A DNA stretch of 64,000 nucleotides from positions 35,706,718 through 35,770,717 of the forward strand of contig CM055830.1 of assembly GCA_029582265.1 (NCBI GenBank), read 5' to 3'. Shown piece after piece: positions 1 to 8,960 of the stretch. Made by a program: the position numbers and the translations under genes. Every line of letters starts with the position of its first letter. The first letter of the stretch is position 1. The notes beneath the pieces were generated by a model. That model had not been told where the DNA came from, made no database searches, and saw only the letters and a program-made list of their open reading frames with translations. The stretch is from Zoroaster sp. YZ-2022 (lineage: Eukaryota > Echinodermata > Asteroidea > Forcipulatida > Zoroasteridae).

Positions 1-2
1 GG

Positions 3-302
3 ATCAAGAAACCTAGTAGAATCGATTATATTCTCACGTCCAAAACGCTAAGAACTAATTTAAAAGAAATTAGCATTGATTCATCTGGGCTTTCAGATCA
101 CAGTACTCTTATACTCAGGTTAGAAAATCAAACTGTTCCTACCGGTAAAGGAAGATGGTATTGTAACAATGAAATACTTAAAGACAGCCAATGTAATTTG
201 AGGTTAGAGTTGTTCTGGAATTTTTGGAAAACCCAGAAAGTTTTTACGAATGCCCGCTTATTTGGTGGGATTTGGGTAAAACAGGTTGAAAGAAATTCTT
301 AA
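3..302 (+). pseudogene. LINE A endonuclease C-terminus
   Basis: An open frame without a start codon, entering from the left edge. It carries the APE-endonuclease motifs PSRIDYIL (near codon 4) and LSDHS, whose S-D-H triplet lies at 93-101. In this family the His is catalytic. About 65 residues of linker follow (GKGRWYCNN and so on) before a stop at 300-302. The matching right-arm copy has lost the His codon. The function would be nicking target DNA to prime reverse transcription. Confidence 0.8.
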
Positions 303-496
303 AGAGTATGATGGAGAAAACGATATAAAGAAAGAAAAGAGGAAGACACCTTAAAAAAGAATACCAAAACCTTATTAGCAATAATTCCGAAGATATTTCA
401 TTTAAAATTAGAGATATAGAATTAAAAATTTAACTTTATGAGACTGCTAACTGGGAAAGAGCCAAACTCAGGGTCCACGTTAAACATAAGTGTGAT

Positions 497-688
497 ATGG
501 AGAAACCCAGCAAATACTTTCTTTCTACTGAAAAACAGCAAAAAAACAACAACCTTATAGGGGAATTGAAAAACACAAAAGATCATATAATTAATAAACC
601 CTCAGAAATGGTGGATGCTGTTAGATTTTTTATAAAGACTTATTTTCTACCCAAAAAATTAATAATTTTTATCTGCAGAAAATTCTAA
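497..688 (+). pseudogene. LINE A linker between endonuclease and RT
   Basis: Contains MEKPSKYFLSTEKQQ, matching the conserved linker of Tx1/L1 proteins (usually GEKPSKYFFNLEK-like). The same frame extends a little upstream (NWERAKLRVHVKHKC from about 448). It is out of frame with the endonuclease piece before it and the RT piece after it, so at least two frameshifts surround it. Confidence 0.7.
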
Positions 689-690
689 AT

Positions 691-1428
691 TTGGTCTCAA
701 AATATGAATTTGAAGAAGAATCTGTCCAAAACATGGAGAAAACAATCACTGAAGAAGAACTTTACTTGGCGCTTAAAGATATGGCAAAAAATAAAGCGCC
801 GGGATTAGATGGCCTTACGGTCGAATTTTACTTAAATATTTGGCATCTTATTAAGAGTGAATTTCTTGATTTGGTTAATTACTGTTACGAAAAAGGAAAG
901 TTACCAGACTCTATGAACAGAGCATTAATTAGGTTAATTTATAAAAACAAAGGGGAAAGAAGCGAACTTAAGAATTGGAGACCGATCAGTCTCCTCAACG
1001 TTGACTACAAGATTATTTCAAAACTTATTACTAAACGCCTCAGAATCATCTTGCCTGAATTAATTGCTGAAGATCAAACTTGCGGGGTTCAAGGTAGAGG
1101 GGTTCAAGATAATTTAATGGTTCTTAGAGATGTTATCGATTATGTGAATTTTTATAACAAGGAAGCTGCTATTATAAGCGTTGATCAAGAAAAAGCTTTT
1201 GATCGTATCGAGTGGAAATATATGTTCGCCATGATGGAAAAAATGGGAATACCCTGTGTTTTGAGGCGGTGGATTGAAATATTTTACAAAAATCCAACGG
1301 TTACTATTAACGTAAATAATTTTTTCACCGAGCCTTTCCAAGCAACAAGAGGCATAAGACAGGGGTGCCCACTATCCTCTTTTATATGCCATATGTGTAG
1401 AAGGTTTAGCCAATCTTATCCGAGGTAA
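691..1428 (+). pseudogene. LINE A reverse transcriptase, N-terminal half
   Basis: About 245 codons with no genuine AUG start, being an internal part of the polyprotein. RT block order is visible: KNKAPGLDGLTVEFY, then NWRPISLLNVDYKIISK, then the first catalytic Asp in ISVDQEKAFDRIEW, then TRGIRQGCPLS. A two-base deletion near 1373-1377, relative to the right arm, ends the frame just after CPLS. The remainder continues in another frame from 1376. Confidence 0.9.
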
Positions 1429-2293
1429 AAATGGAGTTAAAGGAGTTGGTCTACCAGGCCAAAAAGTTAAATATCAAATTGTTCAGCATGCTGATGATAC
1501 CAGTATTTTTATTACCGATAACAGTGAGTTTATTTCATTACAAAATATTTTTCATACCTACGGCGAAGGGTCGGGTTCTAAAATAAATGAGCAAAAAACC
1601 CAAGGCTTGTGGCTCGGTGCGTGGAAAAATAGGAAAGATAATCCGGGCAATTTCAATTGGAACAACCAAAAGATTAAGATCCTTGGTATTTATTTCGGAA
1701 ATGGTATTAAACCTGAAGACATATGGCTGGAAAGAGTCAACAAAATAAAAAATGTCCTTAATAGATGGAAAGAAAGGTCACTGACTATGAAAGGGAAAGC
1801 GGTGGTTGTTAACAGTCTTATTGGTAGTAGTTTAGCTTATTATGGTTCAGTTATTCCTTGTTCGCAGTACTTGAAAGAAGAAATAGATAGAAGTATTTTC
1901 AATTTCTATTGGTCCTCCAAACCTGATAAAATTAAAAGAGATACTATCAGAGGACCACCAGAATTAGGCGGAACCGGTCTAATTAACATAACTTGTAAAT
2001 TAGATGCTTTGTTGTTAAAATGGCTTCAGAAATACTGTACCAGACACGGAAAATGGAAGTATCTCTTTGACTTTTGGATCAAGCAAACAAACACTGACCA
2101 AACACCTGGGTGGTTTGTTTTTAACAACCTCAAGTTAATTGGACCTAAATTACCCGTTTTTTATAGAGACCTTGTGAAAGCTTTTCAAAAAGCAAAGGGT
2201 GTTATAAAACTAAATGTGACTTGTATTAATGAAGCTCTCCAAATACCTTTGTGGAACAATACAATTATAACTAATACGAAAAAAAAAACTTGA
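1376..2293 (+). pseudogene. LINE A reverse transcriptase, C-terminal half (HADD catalytic box)
   Basis: The frame resumes with LYAICVEGLANLIRG. It reaches the second catalytic box at 1487-1498, which reads His-Ala-Asp-Asp instead of the usual Tyr/Phe-Ala-Asp-Asp, followed by TSIFITDN. Both metal-binding Asp residues are present. Thumb-region sequence follows (NRWKERSLTMKGKAVVVNS), as in L1-superfamily RTs. The frame ends at an A-run (2280-2288). Removing one A would join it to the next piece, and the right arm shows a comparable break. Confidence 0.88.
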
Positions 2294-2318
2294 TACAAAA
2301 ATATTAAAACCTCATGCA

Positions 2319-3203
2319 ATGTTATTGCTGGAACATGTTGCCAACAAAGGCAGACTTATATCTCCCCAAGAACTGGCTAAGAAATGTAACATAAAGCCAA
2401 TTAATGCCGGAAAAATAGTGGCAGGTTTAAAGAAACATGTTGATAGTAACTTGTTACAAGAAAACAGAGAAGGTCCAGCTCGTCATGTCAGCAGTTTTTT
2501 ATATCTCCAAATAGGCGATGAGACAGTTCATGTTGCGAATATTACCGTTAAAAGTATATATAAAAGTATGGTTAGGGAAATGTTCATACTGCCTGTAGTT
2601 GAAAAGATATGGCCAGTTAAACTAAACATTAGCCCACAAGCAATTTTTGACTGGAAAGAGATTTGGCAAAAAGCTAACGATCAAAGTATTGATTTTGATG
2701 ATAGAGATCTCTGGTATCGTTTACGCCACCGTATCCTCCCAACTAATGATGTTTTACAGAAAATGAAAAAAATTGTTTCCAAAGACAATCAATGTGGGTT
2801 ATGTAAACAAGAGAAAGAAACTATAGAACATGTATTTATATATTGTAAAAATACGTGGACATCCTGGATATTTTTAGAATATGTCCTTCGTAAATATAAT
2901 GGTAACAAACATTTTTATCTCAACGATAGCAATAGGATATTGGGATACGGAAAACAAATTGACACTTTTTGCTTAATCTTGATCGCCAAACTTCACAAAA
3001 CTATCTGGACCTCCAGATGTCTCAATTTAGGTGAAATTAATCCATTGTCGGATCAGATTTTATTGAGAAAGTTCCAACACAACCTGAAAAGAACCATCCT
3101 TTTGGAAAAACAGAGACTTACCATAGATAGTTTTGTTAACTTTTATGCAAAAAATCAAGCTTTGTGTCAAGTAAAAGGAGAAAAAGTATTATTTACCTTT
3201 TAG
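2319..3203 (+). pseudogene. LINE A C-terminal region with zinc knuckle
   Basis: About 294 codons in the frame reached by a one-base shift at the preceding A-run. A zinc-knuckle-like motif C-x2-C-x8-H-x4-C lies at 2793-2846 (CGLCKQEKETIEHVFIYC), common near the C-terminus of L1/Tx1-type proteins and thought to bind nucleic acid. The stop at 3201-3203 is followed by a short 3' UTR. This segment is intact except for the missing upstream linkage. Confidence 0.85.
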
Positions 3204-3368
3204 TTTTTATCTGTAATTTTACTTGTATAAACATTTGTTAAAGTCTGTATTTTTGTTCTACTCCGTTATTTAGCGCATTCACTGAATTGTAATATATTAT
3301 TGTAATACTGTGGAATGTGTGGTTGTATGAAATAAAAGGAGACGTATATCTCCACTACAAAAAAAAAA

Positions 3369-3826
3369 ATAATAATAATAATAATAATACTACTACTACT
3401 AATAATAATACTACTACTACTACTAATAATAATACTAATACTAATACTAATACTAATACTAATACTAATACTAATAATAATAAGTGGACTTATATAGCGC
3501 ACGTATCCACCAACTAAGTGGTGCTCAAGGCGCATTATATTATTACCCCTGCTCATAAGGCTCATAAGGCTCATAAATCATTCCTGAAACCATCTCAGCT
3601 CCCTGGGAGTATACAGCTCAATTGCTGCCATTACAGCGCATATAGGGCTAATCAACCAACTCTGCCCTCACAGGTACCCATTTAACCCCTGGGTGGAGAG
3701 AAGCAATTATGGTTAAGTGTCTTGCTCAAGGACACAAGTGTCACGGCCGGGATTCGAACCCACATTCTGCTGCTAATACCAGAACTTGAGTCCGGTAAGC
3801 TAGACCGCTCGGCCACGACACTCCAC
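3369..3826 (-). mobile_element. tRNA-derived SINE with (TTA)n tail, left-arm copy
   Basis: Read on the minus strand, a tRNA-like head starts at about 3826 with a Pol III A box (TGGCCGAGCGG) and a B box (GGTTCGAATCC). A conserved central part follows (TGTCCTTGAGCAAGACAC and AAATGGGTACCTGTGAGG). The 3' part reads GCGCCTTGAGCACC and GTGGATACGTGCGC, then a (TTA)n tail mixed with (GTA)n and (ATTAGT)n, at 3369-3483. The head resembles a class II (Leu/Ser-like) tRNA. The tail meets the poly-A of LINE A, so the two elements lie 3' to 3'. Confidence 0.9.
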
Positions 3827-5657
3827 TCCAATATAGCCACCGTGGGTGATTTTTGGCATTTTAAGAGGCCTATAAAAAATCTTATCAAAATTGGTTGGGC
3901 AAAACCTCTAGGTGAGTTGGCATGGAATGACCCCGTAGGCATGTTCGGTTTGACACGATCTGTTGAATGAGGCCATGAAAATATTCATAGGTCACCGTTA
4001 GGGGGCGCTATACCCATTTTTGGTTATTTTTCCTAATTTCTGGTCCCACAACTTCCTTAATTTTTGTGTTGGCCATGACATTTGGCACAAATGTTGTCTT
4101 CAGCACGTAGATCACCACTAGATGACGCTACAAAGCAACATTATCTTTAAAAATGTTGACCCTTGAAAATTGTGATTTATTTTAACCAAAAGTACAATAA
4201 ATGTAGATATAACATCCATGGTACTATTGATGACAGTTAACAAACCTCAAAACACATATTGAATGTCTTACAGTCTGAAAAATCTATGTCAAAAATGATT
4301 TCAAATTGATCCATTGTCCATGTTTGTGTCATCTTTCTGTCTTTCGGCGTATTGTGTTTAGGTAAAACTTGTAGCTTTGCATGGTGAGGATGCTGAGTAA
4401 GACTAATTGCGGTGACACCATGTGGAATCTCAATTGAGTAGTAATTAGTTCTGAAAAGAACTGGAGGTACAACTCGACGTTTCGATCAGTATGCTCTGAT
4501 CGTCCTGAGGAGAATTGTGTTTAATTTCATTTAATTGTTTTTGTTTGATTGACAGTTCAGTGTTTTGTTTGTTCGTAAAGTCATTTGTTTGTCAATAAGT
4601 CTCTTTGCCTTGTATTATCCAAGGACGGAACCAAATGGGGGAGGGGCATAAGGCAAAAAGAGGGGCACATTACGAAAAAAGGGTATCATGGTCAATATAC
4701 ATTCTTGGATCTACAGTTGGTTTTATTTGTCTGCTTTTCAGCTATAAGGAATTTACTGTCAGCAACAAACTCGCAAAAGCTCATAATATTCTGCATGATA
4801 TATCAAATGGAAAAGCAATTTTCACAAGAGTTTGCTCATTTTCCAGAAGCTTCTCTGTAAATATCAAGGATATAATACACGTGTACGATTATCAGTACCT
4901 AAACCTGCCTTTGTCTTCGCCTACATCATTCACGCGCATAAATACAATAACTTCCGTTTCATCTCATCCTCCACGCCTGGCTATATTTGTCTTTCTATCC
5001 CTGCGATCGTGCCTGCCCACGCAATTTTAATGATTTGTATATTATTACAAATAATTATAGGTAAGCTTTCTTTGTGTTTGATCGTGTCAGTCGGCGCCGC
5101 GAACCAAAAATAATGAAAATCCCGTTTAAAGATGAAAAGCTGCTTTCGCCGACTTAAGTATCCATACAGTTTATGTATCATATCTGACAGTTTGTCTGTA
5201 TGTCTGTTTGTGCATGTGCTTTAAACACTGCTTGTTTGATTGGTTGATCTCGATGGTTTAGATTTTGATTGGTTGTTTGTTTGTTTGCTTGTTCGATCCA
5301 TTTGTTTGTCTATAGGTGTGTTTTAGGACTGTCCCACATTGGGCCAGGGAGGGATCAAAGTGCGCCAAAACTAAATTGTCCATTATTTTTTATTTAGACC
5401 CAGATATGTTTTCTGACCCGCAGATGTCAATGAAAGTGTTTTTAAACATTTATGACGTCATCAAAATACTGATTTCTGATTGGACCGCGGTTGAATTCAC
5501 ACTCATGGCCTCAATTGCGGTTTTGCTCGTTTTAAATTACACTAATCGAGTGTATGTGTTACGGCTGTAAATTATTTAAGGATAAAATTATCGTTAAACA
5601 ATTTGAGGAAGTTTGTGATTTAACTCCTTACTTTCTTTCAATCAATATATCCATTAA
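3827..5657. other. Non-coding left-arm stretch between SINE and LINE B
   Basis: No convincing gene. It holds a segment at 4409-4515 with GTGACACCATG and a short hairpin built on GATCAG/CTGATC, related to the fold-back element at 13939. At 4620-4690 there is a G-rich run resembling two units of the 17-bp minisatellite. At 5320-5390 there is a reverse-oriented copy of a dispersed GGCGCACTTTGG motif. At 5453-5460 there is a TGACGTCA site with an inverted CCAAT box 18 bases on. Confidence 0.6.
4605..5113 (+). other. Overlapping open frames of unknown nature, conserved in both arms
   Basis: Two overlapping frames (about 4605-5030 and 4832-5113) stay open in both arms. In the second, nearly all of about 70 residues match the right arm, including a hydrophobic run LMICILLQIII. 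No family recognised. Neither has a credible start context, and the arms may simply be recent copies, so coding is unproven. Confidence 0.15.
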
Positions 5658-5816
5658 TAATAATAATAATAATAATAAAGACTTTTAGCGCGCACATATC
5701 CACCCTGCTGGGCGCTCAAGGCGCGGAAACAAAGAAAAAACATTAATACAAACAATATACAATGATAGCATAGGGAAAACAAATTATGTACCGAGATACA
5801 TGTACCTACAATGCAA

Positions 5817-6426
5817 TTACAAATATACATCATCTTTGAAGAGTTGTGACATAAGATGAGTTTTAAGCATCGACTTGAATCTGGTTATACTATGACAAGA
5901 TTTGAGTTTAGTTGGAAGATGATTCCAGAGTCTCGGAGCTGCGACAGAAAACGACCTATCACCCCAGTTCCGTTTTGAAGTTGGTTCCTTGAGGAGTGAC
6001 ATGTTGCTGGAGCGCAAATTGCGTGATGGAGTGTAGACTTTAAGTAGTTCAGAAATATAAATTGGAGCAATGTTATTAAAAGATTTGTGAACAATTAGCA
6101 TAAGTTTAAAAACAATTCTCAGGAAGCCAGTGCAGTTCTTTCAAGATTGGCGTGATATGGCATGACTTTCTGGACAAAGTCACAACACGAGCTGCTATGT
6201 TTTGTATGTGCTAAAGACGAGATATTTGATTCTGCGGAAGACCGTAAAGGAGAGAATTCCCGTTATCGAGCCGTGATGTGACAAATGCATGTATAATTTG
6301 TTCAGCAGCACTTTTATTCAAGTATTTCCTAATTCGGCTTATATTTCTGATATGAAATGATGATATGCGAACAATGTTGGAGATATGTGGTTTTAAAGTC
6401 ATTGTCGAGTCAAATATAACACCCAA
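5817..6426 (-). pseudogene. LINE B RT thumb and C-terminus
   Basis: Two pieces. The first (6211-6426) reads LGVIFDSTMTLKPHI-like sequence followed by RNISRIRKYL. The second (5817-6101) reads MLIVHKSFNNIAPIYISELL and GDRSFSVAAPRLWNHLP, then a stop at 5817. These are the standard C-terminal signatures of L2/CR1-group LINEs. About 160 bases of 3' UTR and the (TTA)n tail follow. Confidence 0.85.
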
Positions 6427-6448
6427 ATTACGTGCATGTAATGAAGGG

Positions 6449-6919
6449 TTATCTGCGAGTCACCAATTGTAATAAATGGAAGAGAAACTTTAGACAATTG
6501 CTGACGTGATCCAAATAGAACAAATTCTGTTTTTCATCGTTCAATTTCAGGAAGTTTTGTCTCATCCAACTTCGAATCTCTTGAATACATTTCTCCAGTG
6601 TTTTAATGCAGGAATCAGCAGGTTCTTGAGAAGATTTAAAAGTAATGTAAAGCTGCGTGTCATCAGCGTAAACATGGTAATTTAAATTATACTTCAAAAT
6701 GATATCACGAACTGGAAAGGTATAAGCAGTAAACCACTGTGGGCCGAGCACAGAGCCTTGGGGTACAGAATAGTCAAGAGTAACAGGCTCGGAGATAGCG
6801 TTACCAATACAAACATGCTGAGGCCTATTTAAAAGACTTACACCAATCCAGGGCTGTGTCATGTATTCCAAGATGATATTGAAGGCGGGAGAGAAGGATT
6901 TTATGATCGACAGTGTCAA
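6449..6919 (-). pseudogene. LINE B RT catalytic core (YADD)
   Basis: About 156 codons with LDYSVPQGSVLGPQWF followed by the YADD box at 6659-6670 (VYADDTQLYITF), then SWMRQNFLKLNDEK. The YADD Asp pair is intact. A shift near 6520 breaks the frame. The right arm keeps this frame open further (56508-57347), so the break is private to the left copy. Confidence 0.88.
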
Positions 6920-7618
6920 AAGCGGCGCTTAAGTCTAACAAAACTAATGCAGTGATTTTCCCCTCATCCATGGCAGATAAAATGTCATTGTTGACGCGAA
7001 GAAGAGCAGTTTCCGTTCCATGAAATGGTTTGTAGGCTGACTGAAATGTGTCCGACAGGTTATTAGCACGAACATGGTTAGAGATCCGTGATGAAACAAC
7101 TCGCTCGATTGTTTTTCCAAGGTACTTTAAATTCGCTACTGGTCGGTAATTTTTGAAAACTTCCTTGTCCAAATTGGGTTTCTTTAGGAGTGGTTTAACA
7201 TGAGCAACCTTCTGGCTATTAGGAAAACAACCGGAAGAAAGAGATCTGTTTACAATAATTGTGATATACTTAGCAAACACATCAATATTTTGTTTTATTA
7301 GCGAAGTTGGCACTGGATCAAGTTCACATGATTTTGATGGCGATTTCATGATGAGTTTCTTGATCTCCGTAACACTAGTAGGCTCAAACATGGACAGTCT
7401 ACATTGTGGATCCTTGCGTGATGGTGTTTGTGATAGAATGGCAGGTACTGAGGGAAAGAACGACGGATATTCTCAATTTTTGTGACAAAAAAGTTTGAAA
7501 AAGCATTTGCGAGGTCCTGATCGGAGTGTGTAGATGGAAGCACTGGAGCTTTGGGTTTATGAAGCAGCTTTTCAACAATGTTAAAGAGTTTTTTCTGATC
7601 ACCAGAGCTATCTTCCAC
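6825..7618 (-). pseudogene. LINE B linker and RT N-terminal part
   Basis: Two overlapping frames, 7346-7618 then 6825-7391. The first has the linker with ANAFSNFFVTKIENIR. The second carries RT blocks KSCELDPVPTSLI, NYRPVANLKYLGK, FQSAYKPFHGTETALLRV and the first catalytic Asp in [16 protein letters not shown]. Spacing and wording fit L2/CR1-type RTs. A frameshift near 7370 separates the pieces, and another near 6830 precedes the catalytic core. Confidence 0.85.
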
Positions 7619-7740
7619 AAGAGATGAGTAGTGAGTTATTAAACAACTAACCGAGAAAATAATGAAAATGCATTCAGATGTTTCGTATTCATTCGGAGGG
7701 AGAGCAATTAATTTTGAACATTATTTCACTATTTTACTAA

Positions 7741-8134
7741 TTTGATACTAATATTTCATCCCTGGTTGATACTAATATTTCATCCCTGGTTGATACTAAT
7801 ATTTCATCCCTGGTTGATACTAATATTTCATCCCTGGTTGATACTAATATTTCATCCCTGGTTGATACTAATATTTCATCCCTGGTTGATACTAATATTT
7901 CATCCCTGGTTGATACTAATATTTCATCCCTGTTTGATACTAATATTTCATCCCTGGTTGATACTAATATTTCATCCCTGGTTGATACTAATATTTCATC
8001 CCTGGTTGATACTAATATTTCATCCCTGGTTGATACTAATATTTCATCCCTGGTTGATACTAATATTTCATCCCTGTTTGATACTAATATTTCATCCCTG
8101 GTTGATACTAATATTTCATCCCTGGTTGATACTA
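7741..8134. repeat. 24-bp minisatellite, about 16 units
   Basis: Tandem unit TTGATACTAATATTTCATCC plus CTGG, repeated about 16.4 times with near-perfect identity. Two units carry a G-to-T change (CTGTTTG) at about 7931 and 8072. Because 24 is a multiple of 3 and the unit lacks stops, both strands give long repetitive ORFs that I do not regard as genes. The paralogous site at about 22395-22430 has at most one unit. Confidence 0.97.
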
Positions 8135-8960
8135 TGATCAATTTAACACCGATATAAGTTTCATGTAAAACTATGATCATTTATGATTTGCGAATTTACC
8201 AATAGTGTAGGGGCTTTAATGACTGAATATTTACCAATAGTGAGAATTTAGGCGGGAATCGGCGGGAATGTGTAGTTCCACCATATAAAAACTATATTGT
8301 ATTTATCAAATTTCTCGTTTTTTGCTGATGAAATCAAAAAGCTAATTAACAATCTACATAATTTTGATAAAATATGGGCCATGCACTGGGTTTACTTCAA
8401 TTTACATCACAATAGCTTCTGTCCAAAGCCCACAATGGCAATTTTAAATTTATTACCAGCAACCCGCTTTTAGCACCATATTTTCACTTTTTTGAGATTG
8501 TGAGGCGGTTCTACGGTCATTAAATATTAATTGGAGCTTAAATTGTTTATAAAATAGTCGTAGGGGGTCTTAGCAACTTAGCGACTGTGCGTTTTCGATT
8601 ATTTCGTGAACCGGATACCCGAAGTTGGAAATCTTCGGATACCCGGGTACCCGAAAACAATTTTGTAAAAACACATAAATACTCCCAAATGTATAAAACA
8701 ACCAATACGAACACAAATTTCAAACAAAAGCTAACAAGTCTGTGAAAGGATGTCATCTAAGTTTTCTTCAGTTTGTTAGCAAACAATCAGAGACTTCCAT
8801 AATTTTGTGTGGCTTAAAGTGTTCAGTCAGAATTTTAAAAAGTCGTTTACGGGTAACTGGAACCAAAATATGGAACCGGGTAATGCATTTTCGGTAGGGT
8901 ATCCGGATACCCGGCACAGCCTTACCCGTTTTGGCGCAGTTTGGTTTCACCCTGGCCCAC
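8135..8960. repeat. Block C: segment with a diverged copy at 22370-23175
   Basis: Shares ordered stretches with 22370-23175, such as CAATTTAACAC, GGCGGGAAT plus AGTTCCACCA, ACCAGCAACC and CATTAAATATTAATT. It also contains GGATACCCG-type motifs, including the perfect palindromes CGGGTACCCG (8644-8653) and GGGTATCCGGATACCC (8897-8912). It ends with the dispersed GGCGCAGTTTGG / GGCCCACTGTGCG motif. No gene seen. Confidence 0.75.

Larger units (their letters stand above)
1..3368 (+). mobile_element. LINE A: L1/Tx1-like non-LTR retrotransposon, left copy, 5'-truncated by the window
   Basis: Order of parts: C-terminus of an APE-type endonuclease (3-302), linker, reverse transcriptase (691-2293), and a C-terminal region with a CCHC-type zinc knuckle (to 3203). 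A 3' UTR of about 155 bases follows, with AATAAA-like sequence, a short hairpin (GGAGA and TCTCC arms near 3340-3356) and a poly-A run at 3359-3368. Phrases such as NWRPISLLNVDYKIISK and DQEKAFDRIEW are typical of the Tx1 group of the L1 superfamily. The frame is broken several times, so the copy is dead as assembled. It abuts the (AAT)n tail of an oppositely oriented SINE. Confidence 0.9.
5658..7620 (-). mobile_element. LINE B: L2/CR1-like non-LTR retrotransposon, left copy, 5'-truncated
   Basis: Minus-strand element that lacks its endonuclease. It starts inside the linker (DSSGDQKKLFNIVEKLL), continues through an RT with [22 protein letters not shown] and YADD boxes, and ends with RSFSVAAPRLWNHLP, the usual C-terminal signature of this LINE group. 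The 3' end reads GCGCCTTGAGCGCCC, GGTGGATATGTGCGCGC and a (TTA)n tail. The frame is broken in several places. Its 3' end is clearly related to the SINE tail in the same window. Confidence 0.9.

Noticed and set aside
4832..5113. Possible membrane-protein (receptor-like) exon
   Set aside because: It has a hydrophobic run, but no family motif, start or splice evidence, and conservation between arms may reflect recent duplication only.
7737..8180. Repetitive 131-147 codon ORFs on both strands
   Set aside because: Explained by the stop-free 24-bp minisatellite, whose length is a multiple of 3.
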